Below are positions 14,265 through 21,209 of a stretch of DNA of 25,470 nucleotides, piece by piece (the stretch's first letter is position 1; each line of letters opens with the position of its first letter). The notes below the pieces were generated by a model, which did not search any database, had not been told where the DNA came from, and saw nothing but the letters and a program-made list of their open reading frames with translations. Source of the stretch: CAYPHJ01 sp964410485 (GTDB taxonomy: Bacteria; Desulfobacterota; Binatia; UBA9968); contig CAYPHJ010000065.1 of NCBI GenBank assembly GCA_964410485.1, positions 1 to 25,470 on the forward strand. Direction: 5' to 3'. A program made the position numbers and the translations under genes.

Positions 14265-15059
14265 ATGGACTTTCAGACCATCCTATTTGAAGTTCGGAAT
14301 CAGGTCGCATGGATTACCTTCAACCGGCCCGAATCGATGAACGCTATCAACAGGCAGATGACGCGGGAGCTGATCGAGGTGTGCAAGAATTGTGAGGATG
14401 ATAGCGGTATCCGCGTGGCGATCTTTACCGGAGCAGGCGAGAAGGCGTTCTCCGCGGGAATGGATCTGAAAGAGCGTGCCGAGAGCTCACTCTCCTTTAT
14501 CGAGCGGCGGCAGCAGAAGCTCGCGGCGACCATTTACACCCAAGCGCGTGCCGTCGCAGCCGTGACGAAGCCGACGATAGCAGCCATTCGAGGCTACTGT
14601 CTGGGCGGCGGCCTCGAGTTTGCTCTCGCCTGCGATCTGCGTATTTCGGCCGAGGACGCGAAACTCGGACTGACAGAGGTGCGCCGCGGTCTCATTCCCG
14701 GGGCGGGGGGTACACAAAGACTTGCTCGGCTGATCGGCACCACGAAAGCGATGGAAATGTGTTTAACGGGCGATCCGATAAGTGGAGCGGAAGCTTACCG
14801 GCTGGGACTAGTCAATGCGGTGCTGCCCGCAACCGACGTTCTCACGGCTGCCGAGGATCTCGCTGTTCGAATTCTCAAAGGCGCTCCGCTGTCGGTGTCC
14901 TTCATCAAAGAAGCGATCAATAAAGGAGTCGAGCTGCCGCTGGATGAGGGGCTTCGCCTTGAAGCCGATTTGTCAGCCCTCGTATCGACCACGGAAGATA
15001 GCAAAGAAGGCCCGCGGGCTTTCACTGAGAAGCGTCCGCCGGTATGGAAAGGTAGATAG
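14265..15059 (+). CDS. Enoyl-CoA hydratase/isomerase (crotonase family)
   Basis: The 264-residue protein matches crotonases in length. It shows AWITFNRPESMNAIN near residue 15, the oxyanion-hole segment AFSAGMDLKE (61-70), and GYCLGGGLEFALACD (110-124) with the first catalytic Glu at 118. LGLTEVRRGLIPGAGGTQRL (134-153) carries the second Glu at 138. Both catalytic Glus are present at the 20-residue spacing of hydratases, so water addition to a 2-enoyl-CoA is the likely reaction. That step would follow the acyl-CoA dehydrogenases and feed a beta-hydroxyacyl-CoA to the thiolase-like/DUF35 pair. Start ATG at 14265 lies downstream of AAAGAAAGGCAAG, a weak purine-rich ribosome site. Confidence 0.93.
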   Translation: MDFQTILFEVRNQVAWITFNRPESMNAINRQMTRELIEVCKNCEDDSGIRVAIFTGAGEKAFSAGMDLKERAESSLSFIERRQQKLAATIYTQARAVAAVTKPTIAAIRGYCLGGGLEFALACDLRISAEDAKLGLTEVRRGLIPGAGGTQRLARLIGTTKAMEMCLTGDPISGAEAYRLGLVNAVLPATDVLTAAEDLAVRILKGAPLSVSFIKEAINKGVELPLDEGLRLEADLSALVSTTEDSKEGPRAFTEKRPPVWKGR

Positions 15060-15078
15060 GAATCAGTTGCGATTCTAG

Positions 15079-15182
15079 GAGTCTCAAGTCTCGCGTTTTC
15101 GGATGGATCAGTTTAGCTTTCGCAGTGTCTAATTGTAACTTTTGAGGACCGATGCCAACGCAAGACCTTAGACCTGAGACCA
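15079..15182. repeat. Intergenic repeat, GTCTCG family (copy 3, inverted pair)
   Basis: GAGTCTCAAGTCTCGCGTTT at 15079-15098 and GCAAGACCTTAGACCTGAGA at about 15160-15179 are arms of the GTCTCG/CGAGAC type, in opposite orientation around a 60-bp unrelated centre. Compare 7389-7458 and 12458-12531. Confidence 0.5.
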
Positions 15183-15195
15183 AGATATTTTTCGG

Positions 15196-15477
15196 ATGGG
15201 CTTGGTAAAACCAGAAACCTTCGACGGCAAAGAAGTGGCGGTCGTCTATATTGCCGCTCGCCTTAGCGAGGGCAAGCGGGTCGAAGAAGTCTTGTCCAAC
15301 CATGGCATCGACTACGCTGTCGATACGGAGCCGTTTGGGCACCATCTGCTCGGTATTTTTCCTGTGGAGTATGAGGGTATAGGCTTTTACGTGCTCTCTT
15401 TTCAGGCAGATTTTTGCCGCCGGGCACTACGCGAGGCCGGCGTGGTGCAAGGATTGGTGGAAGTAGATGCCGACTGA
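15196..15477 (+). CDS. Small unknown protein (possible DUF2007-like fold)
   Basis: The 93-residue product has no membrane segment, signal or clear catalytic motif. The pattern is a beta-strand (VAVVYIAARL), a helix (SEGKRVEEVLSNHGIDYAV), then strands and a final helix (FYVLSFQADFCRRALREAG). The strand followed by a helix and the phrase 'EVLxNHGIDY' resemble small DUF2007 signal-transducer-like proteins, which is only a tentative fold guess. The start at 15196 has no strong ribosome site. The gene is followed by a perfect hairpin. Codon pattern and compact secondary structure favour a real gene, but function is unknown. Confidence 0.6.
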   Translation: MGLVKPETFDGKEVAVVYIAARLSEGKRVEEVLSNHGIDYAVDTEPFGHHLLGIFPVEYEGIGFYVLSFQADFCRRALREAGVVQGLVEVDAD

Positions 15478-15496
15478 TCCGTGCTGAAGTCCCTCG

Positions 15497-15525
15497 CTAC
15501 TCGGGAAACCGCGATTCCCGAGTAG
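15497..15525. terminator. Perfect 11-bp hairpin after the small unknown gene
   Basis: CTACTCGGGAA (15497-15507) pairs exactly with TTCCCGAGTAG (15515-15525) around a 7-base loop. It lies 20 bp after the stop at 15477 and is followed by GGCCGCAAGGCC, a second small hairpin, but not by a T-run. It could act as a transcript-end structure or be another dispersed palindrome, so it is not a classical rho-independent terminator. Confidence 0.45.
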
Positions 15526-15632
15526 GCCGCAAGGCCGTATCGAAGGAACCGGGTTCGTTAGGGCCCCACAACGGGCTCCCGGCGTATGTTCTTCAGCTGA
15601 AAGCTGCAAATAATTCTGCTATAAATGCACGG

Positions 15633-16355
15633 ATGAAAATCGTGCAGGCCACCCTGTGGGTCTACCAAACAGCGATTCATCGCGCCCTGGAAGCTGTCCG
15701 AAAGAACTGGATCGTGAGCTTTGCCCCACTGGCCTATGGCGCCGGGTTGTCGCTGGTGGCCCTTGCCGTGACACCCCTCGGCAGTCTTGTCGGCGGGCTT
15801 GTGCTAGCGTTGTCCCTGCAGGCTTGTTTCAGTTCGGGTCTCTATCTCATCCAGAACATCGTCCAAATGGGCCGCACGAACGTCGACGATTTTCGCAGGG
15901 GTTTCTCGGTTTATTTTTGGGAGCTGGTCCGCATTGCTTTTATCTTGTGGATTCCCCTCAGGGTGGTGTGGTTGGCGCTCTCTGAGGTCCCAAACGGGGC
16001 GCTGATTTACGACTTGATCAGGATCGCGCTCTACATATTCTTGAACCCCGTTCCCGAGTTCATTTATCAGACAAGAACGTCGGGACTAGAGCTTCTGAGC
16101 GCCAGCTATAATTTTATTGTCGAGAACTGGATTGAGTGGTTTGTGCCCAACGTAGTATTGACGATTGTAGCCTATGGGCTGTTACAGCTGCTCGGAGCAC
16201 TGGCGGCCGGACTCCCTGGCTTTTTCCAGTTCTTTCTGATTGCTTTCGTATTCGGGCTTTGCCTGACCTACATCATGGTCTTTCGCGGGTTTCTTTTTGC
16301 GGAGCTGAACGGTACTAATCGCAGGAGTCGCGTTTACCGTTACGATGCCCGCTAA
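15633..16355 (+). CDS. Unknown multi-pass inner-membrane protein
   Basis: The 240-residue protein starts MKIVQATLWVYQTAIHRALE, an amphipathic cytoplasmic helix, followed by about five or six hydrophobic segments. These lie at roughly residues 28-48, 50-72, 95-120, 128-142, 172-195 and 200-222. The tail NGTNRRSRVYRYDAR is basic and probably cytoplasmic. The frame is open back to 15414, but that stretch overlaps the preceding gene, is Arg/Gly-rich and not family-like, so the ATG at 15633 is chosen; its ribosome site is weak. The topology resembles DUF-type membrane proteins with repeated helices, but I do not recognise a family. Confidence 0.75.
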   Translation: MKIVQATLWVYQTAIHRALEAVRKNWIVSFAPLAYGAGLSLVALAVTPLGSLVGGLVLALSLQACFSSGLYLIQNIVQMGRTNVDDFRRGFSVYFWELVRIAFILWIPLRVVWLALSEVPNGALIYDLIRIALYIFLNPVPEFIYQTRTSGLELLSASYNFIVENWIEWFVPNVVLTIVAYGLLQLLGALAAGLPGFFQFFLIAFVFGLCLTYIMVFRGFLFAELNGTNRRSRVYRYDAR

Positions 16356-16373
16356 CATGATTGTCACCCTCAT

Positions 16374-16409
16374 GCAGCGAGCGGAAAGGAACTTCGCTGC
16401 TTTCGGGTT
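16374..16409 (+). terminator. Possible terminator downstream of the membrane protein
   Basis: GCAGCGA (16374-16380) pairs with TCGCTGC (16394-16400) and is followed by TTTCGGGTTT. The T-tract is interrupted, so the call is weak. Confidence 0.3.
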
Positions 16410-16472
16410 TCCTGTTGACCTATTTCGAACCTTGAACCTTTGGTTGAACTTTCAAGTGAGGCCGTTAATTTC

Positions 16473-17738
16473 ATGAGAGTGACTGCCGTCAAAGGGTTTG
16501 CAGATATTCTGCCGTCCGAGGTGGAGCTTTGGCAGTTCGTCGAGCAAAAAGCCAGGGAGGTATTTGCGACCTATAACTTTTTTGAAATTCGCATTCCCAT
16601 CGTCGAAAAGACGGAGCTTTTTAGCCGTTCGCTCGGTGAGACAACCGACATTGTGGAAAAGGAGATGTACACCTTTGCCGATCAGGACGCCAAAGGCTCC
16701 CTTTTGACATTGCGGCCGGAAGGCACGGCTGGAGTCGTGCGCGCCTATGTTGAAAGCGAGATGTACAAGGTCGAGCCAGTGCGAAAGTTGTACTACCTCG
16801 GCCCGATGTTCCGTCGCGAGCGGCCGCAAAAAGGACGCATGCGGCAGTTCCATCAGATTGGCGCCGAGGCCTTGGGACGAGGCGATGCATTCGTTGATGC
16901 AGAGATGTTGCTTCTTCTGCGTGATTTTTTTGCGGGCGTGGGACTCGAGGGCGCAGAGCTCCAGCTCAATTCGTTAGGCTGTAAGGAATGCCGGCCTGTC
17001 TATCGCAAACGCTTGTTGAATTTTTTAAACCAACGCCGGGAGTCTCTGTGCGCCAATTGCCGAAGACGGATGGAACGAAATCCGCTTCGCGTGTTGGATT
17101 GTAAAGAGCCAGGGTGCATTGAACAGACGAGAGGGGCCCCCTCCATCCTGGAGTCTTTATGCGCCGCCTGCAGCGAGCATTTTTCCATCGTGCAGAATCT
17201 GTTGACCCAGAGTCAACTCAGCTATGCGCTTAATTCCAGAATGGTTCGTGGTCTCGATTATTATTATCGAACCACGTTCGAATGGACCAGTAACCGGCTC
17301 GGTGCCCAGAATGCTGTCGCAGCGGGCGGACGTTATGATGGGTTGGTCGAAGAACTGGGGGGGCCTTCCATACCCGGTGTCGGCTTTGCTCTGGGCGTGG
17401 AGCGGTTAATTCTTTTGCTGCGCGCGCATCTTTCGGAGTCCGACAAGGGCCCCTTTGTGTACATCGCGTGGGTTGGAGACCCGGCCCGGCGGTGGAGTTT
17501 TGGTCTTGTTCAGGCTTTGCGCCGACAGGGTGTGGCAGCGGAGATGGAAGCGGATGCGAGAAGCTTGAAGAGCCAAATGAGGCGAGCAGACAAGTTGAAT
17601 TCGCGCAATGTTTTGATCGCGGGAGACGATGAATTTGCCAAAGGCAGGGTCGTGCTGCGCAACATGCGCGAGAAACAACAGGAGGACATAGGGTTGGAAA
17701 GCATCGAGTCGATTTTGCTGGAGCGGAAAGGCAGCTGA
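16473..17738 (+). CDS. hisS: Histidine--tRNA ligase
   Basis: The 421-residue class II synthetase charges tRNA-His with histidine. It starts MRVTAVKGFADILPSE, the standard HisRS N-terminus, so the ATG at 16473 is preferred over a TTG 33 bp upstream. Motif 2 is RRERPQKGRMRQFHQIGAE. The histidine-binding HisA/B regions read MVRGLDYYYRTTFEW and AAGGRYDGLVEELGG. Motif 3 is GVGFALGVERLILLL. The insertion domain carries a Cys-rich stretch (CKEC, CANC, CAAC) common in bacterial HisRS of this type. The C-terminal anticodon-binding domain ends at 17738. The stop codon shares one base with the aspS start, giving a hisS-aspS operon as in many bacteria. Confidence 0.97.
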   Translation: MRVTAVKGFADILPSEVELWQFVEQKAREVFATYNFFEIRIPIVEKTELFSRSLGETTDIVEKEMYTFADQDAKGSLLTLRPEGTAGVVRAYVESEMYKVEPVRKLYYLGPMFRRERPQKGRMRQFHQIGAEALGRGDAFVDAEMLLLLRDFFAGVGLEGAELQLNSLGCKECRPVYRKRLLNFLNQRRESLCANCRRRMERNPLRVLDCKEPGCIEQTRGAPSILESLCAACSEHFSIVQNLLTQSQLSYALNSRMVRGLDYYYRTTFEWTSNRLGAQNAVAAGGRYDGLVEELGGPSIPGVGFALGVERLILLLRAHLSESDKGPFVYIAWVGDPARRWSFGLVQALRRQGVAAEMEADARSLKSQMRRADKLNSRNVLIAGDDEFAKGRVVLRNMREKQQEDIGLESIESILLERKGS

Positions 17739-19543
17739 TGGCGAACGAGCGACTTTTCAGTGATCCACTGGGGGAGTGGCGGCGGAGCTGCTATTGTGGG
17801 GAGCCGCGCGTCGAGGAGGTTGGTCGCGAGCTGATTCTGGCAGGTTGGGTAAAGACCCGCAGAGATCACGGTGGTCTTATTTTTGTCGACTTACGTGACC
17901 GAACCGGCGTTACACAGGTTGTATTCAATCCCGAGCTTGATGCCGCGGCCCATGAAAAGGCAAAGCAACTACGGTCCGAAGACGTTATTGCCGTTCGCGG
18001 GGTGTTGGCGAAGCGGCCTCCGGAAACTTTGAATTTGGATCTCGCAACGGGTGAGGTCGAGCTGCGCGGGGTGGAGCTACGGCTGCTGAGCGCTTCTCAG
18101 GTGCCGCCATTCACAGTGGACGACGAGACCGAAGCGAACGAAAACACGCGATTGAAATATCGCTACCTCGATCTCCGCCGGCCCCAGAGTATGACGCATC
18201 TGTTGCTGCGCTACCGGATGACCAAGCTGATTCGGGATTATCTGGATGATCTGGGGTTTATCGATGTGGAGACCCCGGTGTTGACCAAGAGCACTCCGGA
18301 GGGCGCTCGCGACTATCTCGTGCCCAGCCGGATGTACCACGGCAAGTTCTACGCGTTGCCGCAGTCACCGCAGCTTTTCAAGCAGATTCTCATGGTGGCG
18401 GGGGTGGACCGCTACTATCAGATCGTGAAGTGCTTTCGGGACGAAGACCTGCGCGCGGATCGCCAGCCGGAGTTCACGCAGCTCGATATGGAGCTATCCT
18501 TTGTCCAGGCTGCCGACATCCTCGATGTGGTGGAAGGGATGATGGTGCTTTTGTTCAAGGAACTGAACGGCGGGGAACTAAAACGCCCGTTTTCCCGGCT
18601 CACTTGGAAAGAGGCGATGGAACGGTACGGATCGGATAAGCCGGACATTCGGTTCGGACTCGAGCTGCATGATTTCTCCGCGGCGCTGCGATCGTCGCGA
18701 GCCAAGGTGTTTTCGTCGGCCATCGAAAAGGGCGGAGTGGTCAAAGGCATCCGCATACCCAAAGGCGCGGCGACGCTTTCGCGCAAGGATTTGGATGACC
18801 TGACGCCTTTTGTGGCAACATTCGGCGCCAAAGGAGTCGCCTGGACGCGATTGACGGCCGAAGGCTGGCAATCGCCCATTGCCAAATTTCTTTCCGATGC
18901 GGAACAAAAAGAAATTGAACGCATCGTCGGGGCGGAAATCGGCGATGTCATTGTATTTTCCGCGGACACGGCTAAAGTCGTCTATGATGCTCTGGGAAAC
19001 CTGCGCCTGCACCTGGGCGAGAAGATGAATTTAATTTCCGCGCAAGCGAACGCGTTCGTATGGGTCGTCGAGTTTCCATTAATGGAATTCGATGCGGAAG
19101 AAAAGCGCTACGTTGCCCTCCACCATCCCTTTACCGCGCCGTTTGATGAAGACCTGCCGCTGCTCGACTCCGCGCCCGATGCGGCGCGCTCCAAAGCCTA
19201 CGATTTGGCACTGAACGGTATCGAGGTTGGTGGCGGAAGTATCCGTATTCATCAGGTTGAATTGCAGAGAAAAATCCTCAGTTTGATGGGGATTGGCAAC
19301 GAGGAGGCACAAGCGAAGTTTGGGTTTTTTCTTGAAGCCCTGAGCTTTGGCGCCCCTCCGCACGGCGGCATCGCCTTTGGCATTGACCGGCTTGCGATGC
19401 TCCTTAGCGGCGCGAAATCGCTCCGCGACGTGATTGCCTTTCCCAAAAGCCAGCGCGCCGTCTGTATGCTGACCGACGCTCCCTCTACGGTTGAGGCAAG
19501 ACAGTTGCGGGAACTCGGCATCAAGCCCGTTCTTGCCGACTGA
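17738..19543 (+). CDS. aspS: Aspartate--tRNA ligase (bacterial type, possibly non-discriminating Asp/Asn)
   Basis: The 601-residue enzyme has the bacterial AspRS architecture: N-terminal OB anticodon domain (GWVKTRRDHGGLIFVDLRDR, residues 36-55), catalytic core with the GAD insertion (GVVKGIRIPKGA), and C-terminal motif 3. Motif 2 reads CFRDEDLRADRQPEFTQLDM and motif 3 HGGIAFGIDRLAMLL; the tail FPKSQRAVCMLTDAPS is characteristic. The His at residue 44 (RRDHGG) is the residue found in non-discriminating AspRSs that also make Asp-tRNA-Asn for GatCAB; discriminating E. coli-type enzymes differ there. This suggests, but does not prove, the indirect Asn-tRNA pathway. Translation is coupled to hisS by a 1-bp stop/start overlap. 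Confidence 0.97.
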   Translation: MANERLFSDPLGEWRRSCYCGEPRVEEVGRELILAGWVKTRRDHGGLIFVDLRDRTGVTQVVFNPELDAAAHEKAKQLRSEDVIAVRGVLAKRPPETLNLDLATGEVELRGVELRLLSASQVPPFTVDDETEANENTRLKYRYLDLRRPQSMTHLLLRYRMTKLIRDYLDDLGFIDVETPVLTKSTPEGARDYLVPSRMYHGKFYALPQSPQLFKQILMVAGVDRYYQIVKCFRDEDLRADRQPEFTQLDMELSFVQAADILDVVEGMMVLLFKELNGGELKRPFSRLTWKEAMERYGSDKPDIRFGLELHDFSAALRSSRAKVFSSAIEKGGVVKGIRIPKGAATLSRKDLDDLTPFVATFGAKGVAWTRLTAEGWQSPIAKFLSDAEQKEIERIVGAEIGDVIVFSADTAKVVYDALGNLRLHLGEKMNLISAQANAFVWVVEFPLMEFDAEEKRYVALHHPFTAPFDEDLPLLDSAPDAARSKAYDLALNGIEVGGGSIRIHQVELQRKILSLMGIGNEEAQAKFGFFLEALSFGAPPHGGIAFGIDRLAMLLSGAKSLRDVIAFPKSQRAVCMLTDAPSTVEARQLRELGIKPVLAD

Positions 19544-19600
19544 TCGGACTGCCATTTTTTTATTGAGAGAACGCGCCAGCTCTGATAAATTCGCCTGGCT

Positions 19601-20266
19601 ATGCGAAAATTGCTTTCAGTTGTTTTGCCAGGGTTTTTGTTGGCAGCCTGTACCTTTGCCCCGGCTACTATCCAAAGCCGGCAATCGACGGATCTTAACC
19701 AGCGTGGTATCAAACGGATCGCCGTCTTGCCTCCTGTTGCTTTGTTGGCGGAGGCGAGATCTACTGTTCCGTACACGGCGGTTCCCCCTAACGGACGCAC
19801 GGCGTCTGAGCGTGAGGCGCCGCTCACGGTGGCGCGGTTTCTTCACTCGAATATGGCTGTCATGGCGCCGTGGCAAATCGTGTCGGAAAGCGAGGTACGT
19901 GAGGTCGGACAGACCGTAACGAGCGGTACCGAGACGGCGCGTATCTTGAAAATTGGCGAGCTGGTCTACGCGGATGCCGTTTTGACCAGCCGCGTGATCC
20001 GGTTTAGGGAGCGCGTGGGCGATGAATGGGGCGCACAGAGCCCGGCTTCTGTGGCGTTCGTTGTAGATCTCGTGGATGTCAAACGGGGTGACGTGATCTG
20101 GTCGGCTCGCTTCGATGAGACACAAAGGTCGCTGACCGAAAACATTCTAGGAATCGGCGATTTGGGTCACCGGGGTTTGAAGTGGTTGTCAGCCGGCGAG
20201 CTTGCCGCCGATGGCGCACGGAAAGTCGTTGCTCAACTGCACCAGGCATTGTATTCACGTTCGTAA
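19601..20266 (+). CDS. Predicted outer-membrane or periplasmic lipoprotein, possibly with a CsgG/LpoB-like core
   Basis: The 221-residue product has a lipoprotein signal MRKLLSVVLPGFLLAAC with the lipobox LAAC and acylated Cys17. The mature part contains IKRIAVLPPVALL, a strand typical of CsgG/LpoB/TolB-N-like domains. A segment AVLTSRVIRFRERVGDEW then FVVDLVDVKRGDVIWSARFD follows, a layout in which a subcellular strand reports 'the same function plus its converted form' as in those families. I do not recognise a named family. It follows aspS by 57 bp, and the next gene is convergent. Confidence 0.7.
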   Translation: MRKLLSVVLPGFLLAACTFAPATIQSRQSTDLNQRGIKRIAVLPPVALLAEARSTVPYTAVPPNGRTASEREAPLTVARFLHSNMAVMAPWQIVSESEVREVGQTVTSGTETARILKIGELVYADAVLTSRVIRFRERVGDEWGAQSPASVAFVVDLVDVKRGDVIWSARFDETQRSLTENILGIGDLGHRGLKWLSAGELAADGARKVVAQLHQALYSRS

Positions 20267-20300
20267 CACGGTCGCGTTCGCTGCGATGTTACATACCTGA

Positions 20301-20331
20301 ACCGCGCGACGTTTAAAGACGTTCAAGCGGT
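20301..20331 (+). terminator. Possible transcription terminator between convergent genes
   Basis: ACCGC (20301-20305) pairs with GCGGT (20327-20331), with inner ACGT/ACGT pairing around TTAAAG. ACCTTCTTT follows. The stem is imperfect, but the place between convergent genes fits. Confidence 0.3.
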
Positions 20332-20390
20332 ACCTTCTTTAATCCTCCTCCCGCGGGCACCGAGACGGTCTTGAAAAAATAATCTTCTAT

Positions 20391-20464
20391 GTCATGCCCG
20401 CGAAGCGGGCATCCAGCCCTTTGCTCTCCCCAGGATTCCCGCGAAAATCATACGGGAATGACGA
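20391..20464. repeat. Intergenic REP-like element, TCATTCCCGCGAAAGCGGGAATCC type
   Basis: The first half holds the palindrome ATGCCCGCGAAGCGGGCAT (20393-20411). The second half contains GGATTCCCGCGAAAATCA and ACGGGAATGACG. Together they form an inverted pair of a repeat type known from intergenic DNA in many environmental Proteobacteria. It lies at the convergent junction. Confidence 0.7.
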
Positions 20465-20481
20465 CACGGCGGTGGGCTCGT

Positions 20482-21120
20482 TCATCGAGCCGCACCCGTC
20501 TTTTCTCCCGTCCGCGCAGGCTTCACCAAAGCAGGCAACTCAGGGTCCATCTCGATGGGTTTCCCAATGGCCGGCCCGATTCGTTCGGCTAGTGCTTTGA
20601 CGCGCCGGGTGCTGCCCCGATCCACCAGCACGGTGCTTCCATCATCCAAGATGACTCGTAAGGACGGCACTGGGAATGTCTCCGCTGCAGACGATCCGGC
20701 GACGGCAAAGCCACTGTAGACCGCATCAAGCCCCAGTCTGAGTTTTTCGATGTCTGTGTACGGAAGCTGCAGGTCAAAGGTTCGGTGTAAACTGCGCCTG
20801 CGAAAGAGTGCTTTCGCCGAGGTGTGATCGAAAAAGATTGTGCGTTTCTGGGTCAGTAAGAATGCAGCCACACCAAACAAAATAAAGTTCATTACCGGGA
20901 AATACCAGAGCGATCCGGCGGCGCCTGTGAACCCGCGCAACCTCAAAGCCTCGACTATGGGAACGGAAATAAAAAGTAGCACCAGCGCTATACCGAGGCA
21001 CAGAAAGGCCGGAAAGCGCGGCCCATGCCACGCCAGACTCAAGGACTGAGGTGTATCGTTTGTAATTCGAAAACCAAGCCGGTTTCCTATGGCTTCAAAA
21101 TCAGCCGCGCTGCCCTGCAT
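20482..21120 (-). CDS. Unknown membrane protein with two transmembrane helices
   Basis: The 212-residue protein has an N-terminal soluble part of about 35 residues, hydrophobic helices at about residues 37-57 (FPAFLCLGIALVLLFISVPI) and 72-90 (YFPVMNFILFGVAAFLL), then a C-terminal soluble domain. The soluble domain begins with TIFFDHTSAKALFRRR and alternates strands such as SLRVILDDGSTVLVDRGSTR, a layout like PH-domain-type membrane proteins. Family not recognised; no catalytic residues are apparent. It lies downstream of cofH on the same strand but is separated by a repeat. Confidence 0.65.
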   Translation of the reverse strand: MQGSAADFEAIGNRLGFRITNDTPQSLSLAWHGPRFPAFLCLGIALVLLFISVPIVEALRLRGFTGAAGSLWYFPVMNFILFGVAAFLLTQKRTIFFDHTSAKALFRRRSLHRTFDLQLPYTDIEKLRLGLDAVYSGFAVAGSSAAETFPVPSLRVILDDGSTVLVDRGSTRRVKALAERIGPAIGKPIEMDPELPALVKPARTGEKTGAAR

Positions 21121-21128
21121 AACAGAAA

Positions 21129-21206
21129 ATGGCTTCTGGCATATGGCTTATGGCGTATCGCGTATGGTCACAAAGCGAAGCGAGCTATATGCCATAAGCT
21201 CTTGTA
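21129..21206. repeat. Intergenic inverted repeat, GCATATGGCTTATGGC family
   Basis: GGCATATGGCTTATGGCGTA (21138-21157) is followed about 30 bp later by GAGCTATATGCCATAAGCTC (21182-21201), near its reverse complement. Multiples of ATATGGC/TTATGGC steps make up both arms. The element ends right at the cofH stop codon. Confidence 0.6.
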
Positions 21207-21209
21207 TGG

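Noticed and set aside
15414..15632. N-terminal extension of the membrane protein into the preceding gene
   Set aside because: The Gly/Arg-rich extension overlaps the preceding coding region, includes the hairpin DNA and lacks any protein-like pattern.
16440..16472. hisS start at a TTG at 16440
   Set aside because: The residues MVELSSEAVNF are not part of the HisRS N-terminus, while MRVTAVKGFADILP at 16473 matches the family exactly.
18418..18969. A 183-codon minus-strand frame inside aspS
   Set aside because: Ser/Arg-rich composition without domain features; aspS is complete on the other strand.
19541..19575. Rho-independent terminator after aspS (CCGACTGATCGG followed by a T-run at 19555)
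   Set aside because: The stem is only 4 bp with 7 unrelated bases before the T-run, so it is not convincing.
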